DNA from: an uncultured Oscillospiraceae bacterium
GTDB lineage: Bacteria; Bacillota_A; Clostridia; Oscillospirales; Oscillospiraceae
Length of the DNA stretch: 35,557 nt
Assembly: GCA_947631215.1 (NCBI GenBank)
Contig: CANRKN010000010.1
Span: forward strand, 1 to 35,557
Reading direction: 5' to 3'
Shown: positions 21,146 through 30,110 of the stretch, in pieces
How positions within the stretch are numbered: position 1 is the first letter of the stretch
How the letters are laid out: each line of letters begins with the position of its first letter
Made by a program: the position numbers and the translations under genes
Notes under the pieces: generated by a model
The model's database searches: none
What the model was told of the DNA's origin: nothing
The model's input: the letters and a program-made list of their open reading frames with translations, nothing else

Positions 21146-22420
21146 TCATTTTTGCGCCGCGGCCGCGGCGGCGAGGCGCATCTCATCCATCAGCTGCACG
21201 CACCCGTCCGCGTCCACCCGGCGGCGGAACAGCTGCTCCATGGCGTCGGTCATGTCGTCGCCGCTGTAGCCAACGATCCTGGTGTTGGCGGTGGACACCC
21301 GCTCATGCGCCCGGATGGAGTCCTGGGCGTCGGTGACCATGGACGACTGGATGTTGGTGGTCTGGCCCTTGAAGCAGTTCACGGTGGATATGCCCTCAAA
21401 GGCGGCGTTGTAGTTCTCCGGCTCCGCGCAGAAGCGGAGGAATTCCATGGCCTCCTCCACATGGGAGCCGGTCTTGCTCACCATCATCATATTGAGGTTG
21501 CCGCCCTCATAGGTGCCCTTTGGCTCCGTGTTCAAAAACACAGGCATGAGGGCGAAGTCCTCCTTGGTGTAGGTCCCGTCGGTCTGAAGGTCCGTGTAGA
21601 ACCAGGTGTCCCATATAAAGGTCATGACCGCGCCGCCGGAGGCCAGGGTGGGGCTGATGTCGTCCCAGCCGGTCTCCAGGTAGCTGCTGCCGAACCAGCC
21701 CCGGCCGGCGGCGTCCAGCGTCCACTGGACCATGTCTTTGACCTGGGGAATGTCGGCATAGGATATCTCGCCGGCGTTCAGCGCGTCCAGCAGCTCACCG
21801 TCGTCGGCGAACACCGGGTCCAGGGCGAACTGCATCATCCAGGAGCAGCCGTCGGCGGGCCAGCACAGGGGCGTGTAGCCGCTCTCCGCCAGGGCCTGGC
21901 AGAGGATGTCGAACTCCGCCTGGGTAGAGGCGGGCTTCAGGCCAAGGCTGTCCATGATGGTCTTGTTGTAGTAGCAGCCGGAGACGGAATTTTCCCAGAA
22001 GGGCAGGCCCAGCAGGTTGCCGTCCCCGTCCTCGCAGTAAGCCCTGGCGCTGTCGGTCAGGTCGTCCACCCAGGCCTCGTCGTTCAGATAGCAGAACTCA
22101 TTGGCCACATCGAACCTGTCCAGGTCCCGGTTGTTGAAGTGCATGAGGATGTCCGTGCCCTCGCCATTGGCGAAGCGCCGGCTGCCCTCGGTCTCGAAGT
22201 CGGCGTCCGGCACGGAGACCGGCTCGATATGGTTCCCCGTGGCCTCCTCATACCGGGCGAAGATGCGCTGCATGTAGGTCTTGTTCAGGTCCGCTTCCTT
22301 GCCCATGATGGTGAGTGTCACGCTCCCGTCGTCGGAAGAAGAACTGCCGCCGGAGGCGCAGGCCGTGAGCAGCATGACCAGCGCCAGAAGCAGGGGGAAC
22401 AGGGTACAGCGTTTTTTCAT
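21146..22420 (-). CDS. Family 1 (sugar-type) extracellular solute-binding lipoprotein (424 aa)
   Basis: The signal peptide ends in the lipobox LTAC (Cys ~21), so the mature protein is lipid-anchored outside the membrane; a Gly/Ser spacer follows. The body is an SBP_bac_1 fold: 'VTLTIMGKEAD' first strand, 'LLGLPFWENSVSGCYYNKTI', 'FDILCQALAESGYTPL' and 'GGAVMTFIWDTW', as in oligosaccharide binders. Length is normal. It begins 10 nt after the stop of a hybrid sensor kinase and is followed by a terminator, with no permease or ATPase genes. It may present a sugar to that kinase rather than to a transporter, or share permeases encoded elsewhere. The ligand is not predictable. Confidence 0.88.
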   Translation of the reverse strand: MKKRCTLFPLLLALVMLLTACASGGSSSSDDGSVTLTIMGKEADLNKTYMQRIFARYEEATGNHIEPVSVPDADFETEGSRRFANGEGTDILMHFNNRDLDRFDVANEFCYLNDEAWVDDLTDSARAYCEDGDGNLLGLPFWENSVSGCYYNKTIMDSLGLKPASTQAEFDILCQALAESGYTPLCWPADGCSWMMQFALDPVFADDGELLDALNAGEISYADIPQVKDMVQWTLDAAGRGWFGSSYLETGWDDISPTLASGGAVMTFIWDTWFYTDLQTDGTYTKEDFALMPVFLNTEPKGTYEGGNLNMMMVSKTGSHVEEAMEFLRFCAEPENYNAAFEGISTVNCFKGQTTNIQSSMVTDAQDSIRAHERVSTANTRIVGYSGDDMTDAMEQLFRRRVDADGCVQLMDEMRLAAAAAAQK

Positions 22421-22430
22421 ATATCTCTCC

Positions 22431-25379
22431 TTATTTCGCCGCGCGGTGCGCGTCCGTTTGTTTCAGCTCTCTCTTCGCTGCCATCAGCTGGCCGATGGTC
22501 CGGCGCATGGCCTCCATGTCGATGGGCTTGCCCAGGTGGTCGTCCATGCCCGCGTCCATGGCGTTGCGCACGTCCTCGGCGAAGGTGTTGGCGGTCATAG
22601 CCACGATGGGGATGGTCTGCGCGTCGGGGTGGGCGCTTGCCCGGATGGCCCGGGTGGCCTCGTAGCCGTTCATGACGGGCATCTGCACATCCATCAGGAC
22701 CATGTCGTACTGCCCGGGCCGGGAGGCCTCAAACAGCTCCACCGCCTTCTGGCCGTTGGGCGCCAGGTCGCACTTGGCCCCTTCGATATCCAGCAGCTCC
22801 GTCAGTATCTCCGCGTTCAGCTCGTTGTCCTCCGCCACCAGGAACAGCATTCCCTTCATCACGCTGTCGCCGGCGTCGGACTCATCGCCGACGGCGGGCT
22901 CAGCCTGCTCGGTGAACAGGGGCTTGATGGCCTGCCAGAAGGTGGAGACGAAGAAAGGCTTGGGCATGAAGGCGTTGATGCCCGCGGCCCGGGCCTCGTC
23001 CTCGATGTCCACCCAGTCGTGGCCGGTGAGCACCAGAATGGGCACGTCGTGGCCCACCTTCTCCCGGATGGCCCGGGCGGCGCTTACGCCGTCCAGGCCG
23101 GGCATCTTCCAGTCCAGGAGGATGACGTTGTATTCCCGGTTTCCCCGGTGGGCCCGCAGGGCCTCCTCCACCGCGGCGGCGCCGTCGGTGACGTAGGACA
23201 CGGCCACGCCGGAGCTGCGCATCAGCTCCTGGATGACCTGGCAGACCTCCTCGTCGTCGTCGGCCACCAGCATACGGGTGACCTTGCCCCGGAACCAGGT
23301 GGCCGCCTCCTGCTCCGGCAGGAGGAAGGACAGCTCCACCGTGAAGGTGCTGCCCTGGCCGGGGGTGCTCTCCACCTGGATGATGCCGCCCATCAGGTCC
23401 ACCAGGTTCTTGGTGATGGCCATGCCCAGGCCGGTGCCCTGTATCTGGTTGGTCAGGTCGCTCTCCTCCCGGCTGAAGGGCTCGAAGATACGCTTCCGGA
23501 ACTCCTCGCTCATGCCGATGCCGTCGTCCTTCACCGTGAAGCGCAGCTTCGCGTACTGGGGTGCGGCAGGCAGGTCCGTGACGGAAAAGTCGATGTGGCC
23601 ACCCTCGGGGGTGTATTTGACGGCGTTGGAGACCAGGTTTATGAGGATCTGATTGAGGCGCAGCTTGTCGCCCATGATCTGCTCGGGAGGCGTGCCGTGG
23701 ACATGGATCCGGAAGGTCTGGCCCTTTGCCTTGGCCTGGGGGGAGAGGATGATGTCCAGGTCCTCCAGAAGCTCCGGCAGGCTGAACCTGCTCACGTTCA
23801 GGCTGGTCTTGCCGCTCTCGATCTTGGACATGTCCAGCACGTCGTTGATGAGGCTGAGCAAATGGTGGCTGGAGGCGGTGATCTTGCCGGTGTACTCCCG
23901 GACCTTCTCCGCATCGTCCGCCTCCCGCTGCAGCAGCATGGCGAAGCCCACGATGGCGTTCATGGGGGTGCGGATGTCGTGGGACATGTTGGAAAGGAAG
24001 TTGGATTTCGCCTCATTGGCGCTCTGGGCGGCGTCCAGGGCCTCCTGGAGCTGCTGGTTCATCTGCTGCTCCTGGGTGCGGTCGGACAGCACCGCGATGA
24101 ACTTCTCCGTGTCCTGGATGTCCATGCGGTACACCCGCATCCGGTAGTGCCGCCGCTCGCCGGTGGTCTGGTGCATGTATTCATACTCCCAGCTCTGGCT
24201 GCCGTTCAGGGGGATGGTGTCCAGCTCTTCCCGGGGAATGATGACCTTGTGGCTGACAGTGCACTTCTCCAGAAGCCGGACATTTTCCTGCACCTCTTTG
24301 GGGTCCAGGCCCAGCAGGCGCTGGATGTTGGGGCTTATGTAGTCCACATGGTAATGGGCGCTGTCCAGCATGAGGAAGATGTCGTCCACGTTGTTCGAGA
24401 GCACGTCGAACATCCGCTCCCGGTACTGCAGCTCCGTCCGGTTCTGGCGGGAGATCCGCCGGCCCCGGAGGATGAGCATGGTGACGATGAGCGCGCCCAC
24501 CAGGAAGAAGACCAGCGCGCCCACGGTGATGGTGGTCTTCTGCACGGACAGGAACCCGGAGCTGACGGCGGAGCGGGGCACGGCGCTCAAAAGGGTGTAG
24601 TCCTGATAGCCCAGGGGCTGATAGAGGATAAAGTAGTCCACGCTGCCGATGGTGCAGCGCAGGACGTTGTCCCGGCCGGCCAGCCAGTCCGATTCGACCT
24701 GGGAAAGCTCCTCCTCCGTGAAGTCTGAGGCGCCTTTTAAATAGGTGAGGTAGTTGCTGAACACATTGCCGCCGGTGCGGGTGGACAGCAGCACGCTTCC
24801 GTCGTTTCGGATGATGAAGCACCGGCCGCTGCCGGAGAAGGCGGTCACGTTCAGGGCCCCTGCCAGGTCCGCGTTATTGTAGCTGACGGCAATGGCGTCG
24901 TAGTCATAGCCCGCGAAGGAGCCGGGCCGGGCGGGGGCGGCGAAGACGGTGGTATCCTGGTCGCCGCCGGCCATGATGGGCTCGTCATGGGGATACAGCG
25001 CGTCCCAGTCCTCCCCTTCGGGTACGTCCAGGACCCGGCCGGCGGGAGTCAGGCATGTGCGGTCCTCGGAAGAGAGGAAGTAAAACTCGGTAAAGCGCCA
25101 GTAATCCTGCTCCCGGCTGAGAAAACCGCGGACGGCCTCCCTGTCCCCCTCCGCCTGGATGAGATACTCGTCACAGCTGTCCAGAAAGCCCCAGTTGCGC
25201 TCCATGAACGCGGCGAAGGAGCGGCTCACCTGGCTGTATATCTCCTTCAGGTGGACGGCGCTGTCGTCATAGATGCGCTGGGAGATGAAGTGGAAATATA
25301 CGAAGGCGATGAGCACCACGGCGGCGGCCACGATGCCCACAGACAGGACGGTCCAGTATTTTTGGAGCCATTTTTTCAT
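22431..25379 (-). CDS. Hybrid sensor histidine kinase with PAS and two receiver domains (982 aa)
   Basis: Membrane-bound multistep phosphorelay kinase. Order: TM1 (~14-32), extracytoplasmic Cache-like sensor (~35-280), TM2 (~284-304), PAS (~320-440), HisKA with phospho-His ~467 in 'NMSHDIRTPMNAIVGF', HATPase_c ('LINLVSNAVKYTPEGG', 'GTGLGMAI'), first receiver ('LVADDDEEV', 'ILLDWKMPGLDG') and second receiver ('VAEDNELNAEI', 'VLMDVQMPVMNG'). No C-terminal Hpt domain follows, so an external Hpt or output partner is needed. I start at ATG 25379 (MKKWLQKYW) because the first helix follows and an AAGGAGA site precedes it; an upstream in-frame ATG at 25430 lacks one. It is cotranscribed with the sugar SBP downstream, a likely sensing partner. 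Confidence 0.92.
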   Translation of the reverse strand: MKKWLQKYWTVLSVGIVAAAVVLIAFVYFHFISQRIYDDSAVHLKEIYSQVSRSFAAFMERNWGFLDSCDEYLIQAEGDREAVRGFLSREQDYWRFTEFYFLSSEDRTCLTPAGRVLDVPEGEDWDALYPHDEPIMAGGDQDTTVFAAPARPGSFAGYDYDAIAVSYNNADLAGALNVTAFSGSGRCFIIRNDGSVLLSTRTGGNVFSNYLTYLKGASDFTEEELSQVESDWLAGRDNVLRCTIGSVDYFILYQPLGYQDYTLLSAVPRSAVSSGFLSVQKTTITVGALVFFLVGALIVTMLILRGRRISRQNRTELQYRERMFDVLSNNVDDIFLMLDSAHYHVDYISPNIQRLLGLDPKEVQENVRLLEKCTVSHKVIIPREELDTIPLNGSQSWEYEYMHQTTGERRHYRMRVYRMDIQDTEKFIAVLSDRTQEQQMNQQLQEALDAAQSANEAKSNFLSNMSHDIRTPMNAIVGFAMLLQREADDAEKVREYTGKITASSHHLLSLINDVLDMSKIESGKTSLNVSRFSLPELLEDLDIILSPQAKAKGQTFRIHVHGTPPEQIMGDKLRLNQILINLVSNAVKYTPEGGHIDFSVTDLPAAPQYAKLRFTVKDDGIGMSEEFRKRIFEPFSREESDLTNQIQGTGLGMAITKNLVDLMGGIIQVESTPGQGSTFTVELSFLLPEQEAATWFRGKVTRMLVADDDEEVCQVIQELMRSSGVAVSYVTDGAAAVEEALRAHRGNREYNVILLDWKMPGLDGVSAARAIREKVGHDVPILVLTGHDWVDIEDEARAAGINAFMPKPFFVSTFWQAIKPLFTEQAEPAVGDESDAGDSVMKGMLFLVAEDNELNAEILTELLDIEGAKCDLAPNGQKAVELFEASRPGQYDMVLMDVQMPVMNGYEATRAIRASAHPDAQTIPIVAMTANTFAEDVRNAMDAGMDDHLGKPIDMEAMRRTIGQLMAAKRELKQTDAHRAAK

Positions 25380-25436
25380 ACGGTCAGGTTCTCCTTGGGA
25401 CAAGACTTTCCCATTTTTATGATTTCCCAATGATAC

Positions 25437-25465
25437 ATTCTACCATGCTTCTGCCCGGAAAGCAA
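25437..25465 (-). promoter_or_regulatory. Promoter of the hybrid kinase-SBP operon
   Basis: On the minus strand TTGCTT (25460-25465) and TAGAAT (25437-25442) are separated by 17 bases. Transcription would begin about 50 nt before ATG 25379. Confidence 0.7.
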
Positions 25466-25497
25466 TAAAATCAGTGCGCCGCCGGCGGAATGGGCTC

Positions 25498-25526
25498 TTG
25501 CGGGCGGGCGGGGAACGTAGTATCAT
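25498..25526 (+). promoter_or_regulatory. Candidate promoter of the alpha/beta hydrolase gene
   Basis: TTGCGG (25498-25503) and TATCAT (25521-25526) are 17 bases apart. The leader before ATG 25559 would be about 25 nt and includes GGGGAGAGG. Confidence 0.5.
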
Positions 25527-25558
25527 GGAGAAAAACTGTGAAAAAAGGGGAGAGGGAC

Positions 25559-26434
25559 ATGGACTATCGGGACATACGAAAGATGTTCAAAGCCGGGGAC
25601 GACGTGCGGGACGCGGGGCTCGTAACCCCGCCGGACGTGGTCCGCTTCGACGACATATGCTACGGTCCTCACGGGAGGGATAACGGTCTGGACGTATACC
25701 GGCCCCGGGCCGCCGGAGAGGAAACGCTGCCTGTTATCGTCAGCGTCCACGGGGGCGGCTGGGTCTACGGGGACAAGGAGCGGTATCAGTACTACTGCAT
25801 GGACCTTGCCTGCCGGGGCTTCGCCGTGGTGAACTTCACCTACCGCCTGGCGCCGGAGCACCCCTTCCCCGCGGCGGTGGAGGACACCAATGCCGTGTTC
25901 ACGTGGCTGGCCGCTCACGCCGGGGAGTATGGTATAGATATGGATAAGCTCTTCATGGTGGGAGACTCCGCCGGAGGGCAGCTTGCCTGCCAGTACGCCG
26001 CCATGGTGACGGACCCGGACTATGCGGCTCTCTTCGATGTTGAAATACCGCCCATCCGTTTCCGGGCCGTGGCCCTCAACTGCGGCCAGTATCAGGTACG
26101 GCCGGAGCGGGAGTGGGACCCGGCCAGCTATGCCACCCTGGGGGCCTATCTGGGTCCGGACCCGGACAAATACCTGCCCCAGATGGATACGCTGGGCCAC
26201 ATCACGCCGGCCTTCCCGCCGGCATACGTGATGACGAGCCGGTACGACTTCCTCCGGGACCAGGCGGGGCCCCTGTGTGACAAACTGCGGGAGCAGGGCG
26301 TGCCCTATGTATACAAGTGCTGGGGCGAGGCCGGGCAGGAGCACATGGCCCACGTGTTCCACCTGAACATGCGCCTTCCTGAGGCGGACGCCTGCAATCA
26401 GGAGGAGTGCGATTTCTTCTTAAGCCAGGTCTGA
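25559..26434 (+). CDS. Alpha/beta hydrolase, HSL-like esterase (291 aa)
   Basis: A cytoplasmic serine esterase of the hormone-sensitive-lipase group. The oxyanion-hole motif HGGGW lies at 64-68, the nucleophile elbow GDSAGG at 135-140 (Ser137), an Asp in 'SRYDFLRDQ' (~233) and a late His in 'EHMAHVFH' complete the probable triad. No signal peptide. The ATG at 25559 is chosen for the GGGGAGAGG ribosome site and the start of the fold; 23 further in-frame codons upstream lack one. It lies divergent from the hybrid kinase and convergent with the GH3 gene, beside glycan genes, so it may remove acyl groups such as acetyl from imported oligosaccharides. That role is inferred from context only. Confidence 0.88.
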   Translation: MDYRDIRKMFKAGDDVRDAGLVTPPDVVRFDDICYGPHGRDNGLDVYRPRAAGEETLPVIVSVHGGGWVYGDKERYQYYCMDLACRGFAVVNFTYRLAPEHPFPAAVEDTNAVFTWLAAHAGEYGIDMDKLFMVGDSAGGQLACQYAAMVTDPDYAALFDVEIPPIRFRAVALNCGQYQVRPEREWDPASYATLGAYLGPDPDKYLPQMDTLGHITPAFPPAYVMTSRYDFLRDQAGPLCDKLREQGVPYVYKCWGEAGQEHMAHVFHLNMRLPEADACNQEECDFFLSQV

Positions 26435-26445
26435 AAATTGAACGA

Positions 26446-26475
26446 CCCCCTGCGGGATGACCGCAGGGGGATTGT
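26446..26475. terminator. Bidirectional terminator between hydrolase and GH3 genes
   Basis: A 10-bp stem CCCCCTGCGG (26446-26455) / CCGCAGGGGG (26461-26470) has a 5-base loop and is followed by ATTGTTA. It lies between the two convergent genes, 11 nt after the hydrolase stop. T-runs are short on both sides. Confidence 0.7.
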
Positions 26476-26487
26476 TATGTAAACCTA

Positions 26488-28896
26488 TCAGTCTATTTTG
26501 AGTATCAGCTCCAGCACCCGTTTAGCGCAGGCCAGAAGGTCCGCTCTTGTGATGGCGCCCTTGTCCAGAGCCTCCTTGAGCCGCTCGGGGTAGCCTGTGG
26601 CCATCTTGAGGTCGTTGCCCGCCAGCACCTCCTTATAGTGCTCGGCGTTGTTCCACCAGTCGGTCATCACCATACCCTTATAGCCCCACTCGCCCCGGAG
26701 GATGTCGGTCAGCAGTTCTTTGCTCTCCGAGGCCCGGCAGCCGTTGATGATATTGTAGCTGGTCATGATGGCCCAGGGCTGGGCGGTCTTTACGATGATC
26801 TCGAAAGCCTTCAAATATATCTCCCGCAGGGCCCGCTGGGACAGGCGGGAGTCGGAATTCTTCCGGTTGGTCTCCTTGTCGTTGCAGGCGAAGTGCTTCA
26901 CCGTAGCGGCCACGTGCTGGGATTGGATGCCCTTCACCATGGCCCCCGCCAGGGTGCCCGCCAGCAGGGGGTCCTCGGACCAGTACTCAAAGTTCCGGCC
27001 GCACAGGGGATTGCGGTGGATGTTCACCGCCGGGGCCAGCCACACGGCGATGTTGTTCTCCTTGACCTCCGCCGCCGCGGCGGCGCCCACGGCCCGGGTG
27101 AGATCGCGGTCCCATGTGGCGGCCAGGAGGGTGGCGCAGGGCCACGCGGTGGTGCACACCCCTGTCTCCGGCCAGACCCGCAGGCCCGCGGGGCCGTCGG
27201 CGGTGGTGATGTCGGGCACGCCGTATTCAGGCAGATTGCCTATGCCGAAGGTGTTGGACACGGAGGTGTTGGGCTGGCCGCCCAGCAGGTGGATGAGGTC
27301 AGCGTCGGAGAGCTGCTCCAGGAAGTTATCCAGAGAGAGTTTCCCTTCCGCCACGTCGGAAAGGGGCTTTGCCCCTTCCGCCAGAGACTTCATGAGCAGA
27401 TACCGCTCCCGCCCCCGGATGGCAGGGGCCACCGCCTCCGTGATATCCCCCAGGGGGTCCAGGACAGTGGCGTTGGTGTCGATGGCCGGGGCGGCGGGCA
27501 GAGGCTCATATGTCCCGTCGGCCAGCAGGCGTTTTGCAAGGTGAGAAGGGGCCATGAGGCTTTTAAGCTGCTCAGTCACGGCAGTCTCCTTCTGTTCATA
27601 GACAAAGGGCAGCTCCTTTGCGTTGGCGAGACTGTTGCCGAGATAGAGCTTATACGTGCCCGCCTCCAGCACCCAGGCGGCCAATTGGACCTTGCCCAGG
27701 TCGTCAAAGCTTGCCATGTCCGCCACGGGGAAGGAGAGGATAGCCGTCTCGCTCTCGCCGGGGGCCAGCTCCGCCGTCTTGTGGAAGGCGGCCAGGACCC
27801 GGGCGGGCTTTTGCAGCTTCCCCTGGGGGGCGCTGTAGTAGACCTGGACGACCTCCTTCCCGGGGAAGGCGCCGGTGTTGGTCACCTGGGCGGCGATGTG
27901 GATAGCGCCGTCCTTCTCCCCGGCGGACAGGGGCTTTATGTCGAAGCTGGTGTAGGAAAGACCGTAGCCGAAGCTGTAGCATACCTTCTCCGCCGCCCCG
28001 GGCAGGGTGTTAAAGTACCGGTAGCCCACGTAGATGTCCTCGGGGTACTCCACATACCAGGGGGAGTCGTGGAATCCCGCTGTGGAGGGCCAGTCGCCGA
28101 TATCCCGGGCATAGGTGTCCGGCAGCTTCCCGCAGGGGCTCGCCTTGCCCACCAGCAGCTCCGCCGCGGCGCAGCCGCCCTCCATGCCCCCCTGGTAGGC
28201 CAGCAGGGACGCGCCGATGCGGCTGTCGTCCTTGAACCAGGACACGTCCATCACGCCGCCCACGTTCAGTACCAGTACTACCTTATCGAAGAGGGAGCAC
28301 ACCGCCTCGATCATGGCCGTCTCGGCGTCGGAGCGGTAGAAGTCTCCTTTGGGGAACAGCTTTCCCGCGATCTGGGGCAGGCTGGTCTCGTGGGGCCAGG
28401 GGTTGTTGGGGTCTATGAACTCCACGTCGGACCTGTCCCAGCCCTCCCCGGAGAACCGGCTCAATACCACCACGGCGGTGTCCGCCGTCTTCCGGGCCGC
28501 CGCCAGCAGGTCATGAGGCGCCTCCGGCTCCGCCATCATGCCCGGCTGGTCCCCGGCGGCGTAGCGGGCCGCGGTGTAGTCCCGGTAGTAGCTGCAAAGG
28601 GGCTCGTAAACGGCCACGCCCTGCTCCTTCAGGCCGTCGTACAGGTTTTTCACATAGGCCACGGTCACGTCGCCGCTGCCACCGCCGCCCTTCACATAGT
28701 CAAAGGCGGCCTTGCCCACCAGGGCCACAGGCCTGGCCGGGTCCAGGGGCAGGAGGGAGCTTTCGTTTTTCAAGAGTACCATGCCCTCCCGGGCGGCCCG
28801 CCGGGACAGGGCGATGTGCCCCGGGCTCGCGGTCACGTAGCCCGCGGGGGTGAGGGGCAGGTTGGGCTGATACAGCGCGCGCGTCCACTTTTTCAT
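26488..28896 (-). CDS. GH3 family glycosidase with inverted domain order (802 aa)
   Basis: Beta-glucosidase-like enzyme without a signal peptide, so acting on imported oligosaccharides. Domain order is reversed. The usual C-terminal GH3 domain comes first (~28-300, 'REGMVLLKNESSLLPL', 'PCGKLPDTYA'), then a fibronectin-like domain ('SFGYGLSYTSFDI' and following, ~320-440), then the (beta/alpha)8 barrel that normally leads ('PDITTADGPAGLR', 'VKHFACNDKETNR', 'VMTDWWNN'). Asp746 in 'MTDWW' is the likely nucleophile. Inverted GH3 enzymes are known from ruminal and gut Clostridia. ATG 28896 is chosen over an in-frame start 26 codons upstream because GGAGGT sits 7 nt before it. Divergent from the SGNH hydrolase gene. 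Exact sugar specificity cannot be read from sequence. Confidence 0.92.
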   Translation of the reverse strand: MKKWTRALYQPNLPLTPAGYVTASPGHIALSRRAAREGMVLLKNESSLLPLDPARPVALVGKAAFDYVKGGGGSGDVTVAYVKNLYDGLKEQGVAVYEPLCSYYRDYTAARYAAGDQPGMMAEPEAPHDLLAAARKTADTAVVVLSRFSGEGWDRSDVEFIDPNNPWPHETSLPQIAGKLFPKGDFYRSDAETAMIEAVCSLFDKVVLVLNVGGVMDVSWFKDDSRIGASLLAYQGGMEGGCAAAELLVGKASPCGKLPDTYARDIGDWPSTAGFHDSPWYVEYPEDIYVGYRYFNTLPGAAEKVCYSFGYGLSYTSFDIKPLSAGEKDGAIHIAAQVTNTGAFPGKEVVQVYYSAPQGKLQKPARVLAAFHKTAELAPGESETAILSFPVADMASFDDLGKVQLAAWVLEAGTYKLYLGNSLANAKELPFVYEQKETAVTEQLKSLMAPSHLAKRLLADGTYEPLPAAPAIDTNATVLDPLGDITEAVAPAIRGRERYLLMKSLAEGAKPLSDVAEGKLSLDNFLEQLSDADLIHLLGGQPNTSVSNTFGIGNLPEYGVPDITTADGPAGLRVWPETGVCTTAWPCATLLAATWDRDLTRAVGAAAAAEVKENNIAVWLAPAVNIHRNPLCGRNFEYWSEDPLLAGTLAGAMVKGIQSQHVAATVKHFACNDKETNRKNSDSRLSQRALREIYLKAFEIIVKTAQPWAIMTSYNIINGCRASESKELLTDILRGEWGYKGMVMTDWWNNAEHYKEVLAGNDLKMATGYPERLKEALDKGAITRADLLACAKRVLELILKID

Positions 28897-28922
28897 GGGG
28901 GATACCTCCGATATCATAAATG

Positions 28923-28931
28923 TGATATAAT
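28923..28931 (+). promoter_or_regulatory. Extended -10 promoter of the SGNH hydrolase gene
   Basis: TGATATAAT (28923-28931) is a consensus extended -10 element (TGNTATAAT); no good -35 box is present. The 71-nt divergent gap also has a direct repeat ATGTGAT (28919-28925 and 28935-28941) that may be a regulator site. No clear promoter for the GH3 gene was found. Confidence 0.55.
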
Positions 28932-28967
28932 GGTCATGTGATTCAGAAAAGAAAAGGGGGGAGCCGT

Positions 28968-30062
28968 ATGGCACACTGGGTCAGCGCCTGGGGCCAGGCC
29001 CACACGGATATACTGGGGATGCAGCCCGCCTGGAAGGGCAGGACATGCCTGCTTTCCTTCCGCAGTGCCATAGAAGGCGAAGCGGTGCGCCTGCGCCTGT
29101 CGAACCAAGAGGGCCGGCGGCCGTTGGTCATCGGCCGGGCCACCGTGTCCGCGGACGGGGAATACGTCCCGGTCACCTTCGGCGGCGCGGCGGGCGTCAC
29201 CATCGCGCCGGGGGAGGAGCTGTGGTCCGACCCGGTTGAACTCACTGTCGAGCGGGAGGCATGCCTCCGGGTGCGGATGATGCTCAACAGCGCCGCGGGC
29301 TCCGGCAACTGCATCCGGGCGGATGTGCACGGGAGTGTTCCCGGGGACTTCACCGCCGGGGGGCAATTCGACACCCTCGCCGTGGAGGACGGCGCCACCG
29401 TGCCCGCCGTCTCCTCGGTGGAGGTGCTCTCCGGGGACGACGCCGGGGCGCTGGTGTGCTTCGGCGACTCCATCACCCAGATGGGCATGTGGACCGGGCC
29501 GTTGGCCGAGGCGCTTTTAGAGCGCCGTCCCGGCCTCGCCCTCATCAACAAGGGCATCGGCGGCAACCGCCTGCTCCACGGTCCCGCCTCCCCCGCCACA
29601 CGGAACTACGGCCGGGCGGGCATGGAGCGCTTCCGGCGGGACGCATTGGATGAATCCGGCGTCACCGGCCTCATTATTGCCATCGGCACCAACGACTTCG
29701 GCCACGTGGCCGACCCCGCCGCGCCGGGCTGGGTGGACGCCGGGATGCTGGCGGCGGCCTTTCGGGACTTGGCCGCCCAGGCCCGGGCAAAAGGCCTCGC
29801 CCTCTATGCCGCCACCGTGCCGCCCTGCATGGGCTGCGAGGGCTTCGGCCCCGGCCAGGAGGCGGAGCGGGCCACGTTCAACGCCTGGCTCCGGGGGGAG
29901 GGCAGCGCCCTCTTTGACGGCATATTGGACTTCGACGCCGTCCTCCGCAGCGATACCCAGCCGGACCGCATGGACATGAGCTGGGACAGCGGCGACCACC
30001 TGCACCCCGGGGCCCTGGGGGGCCTTCGGATGGCGGCGGAGGCGCTGAAAAAGCTATTATAA
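28968..30062 (+). CDS. SGNH/GDSL-family hydrolase (364 aa)
   Basis: Cytoplasmic esterase, probably removing acyl decorations from carbohydrates. An N-terminal beta-sandwich-like region (~1-150) precedes the SGNH domain: block I 'VCFGDSIT' (Ser168), Gly in 'NKGIGGNRLL', Asn in 'IAIGTNDF', and block V 'GDHLHP' with the catalytic Asp/His near 342-345. This two-part layout resembles secreted bacterial SGNH enzymes, but no signal peptide is seen. The ATG at 28968 follows GGGGGGAG; ten extra in-frame codons upstream lack a ribosome site. It faces the GH2 gene across a terminator and diverges from GH3, so a role in deacylating mannan- or glucan-derived oligosaccharides fits but is inferred. Confidence 0.88.
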   Translation: MAHWVSAWGQAHTDILGMQPAWKGRTCLLSFRSAIEGEAVRLRLSNQEGRRPLVIGRATVSADGEYVPVTFGGAAGVTIAPGEELWSDPVELTVEREACLRVRMMLNSAAGSGNCIRADVHGSVPGDFTAGGQFDTLAVEDGATVPAVSSVEVLSGDDAGALVCFGDSITQMGMWTGPLAEALLERRPGLALINKGIGGNRLLHGPASPATRNYGRAGMERFRRDALDESGVTGLIIAIGTNDFGHVADPAAPGWVDAGMLAAAFRDLAAQARAKGLALYAATVPPCMGCEGFGPGQEAERATFNAWLRGEGSALFDGILDFDAVLRSDTQPDRMDMSWDSGDHLHPGALGGLRMAAEALKKLL

Positions 30063-30075
30063 AGAGACAACAACG

Positions 30076-30110
30076 GGAAGCCGCGTGAAGAGCGCGGCTT
30101 CCTCTTTTTT
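30076..30110 (+). terminator. Rho-independent terminator after the SGNH gene
   Basis: A 10-bp stem GGAAGCCGCG (30076-30085) / CGCGGCTTCC (30093-30102) with a 7-base loop is followed by TCTTTTTT (30103-30110). It abuts the stop codon of the convergent GH2 gene and may also slow transcription from that side. Confidence 0.88.

Noticed and set aside
28913..28941. Promoter for the GH3 gene in the divergent gap
   Set aside because: TATGAT-like boxes exist on the minus strand, but none has an acceptable -35 partner or spacing.
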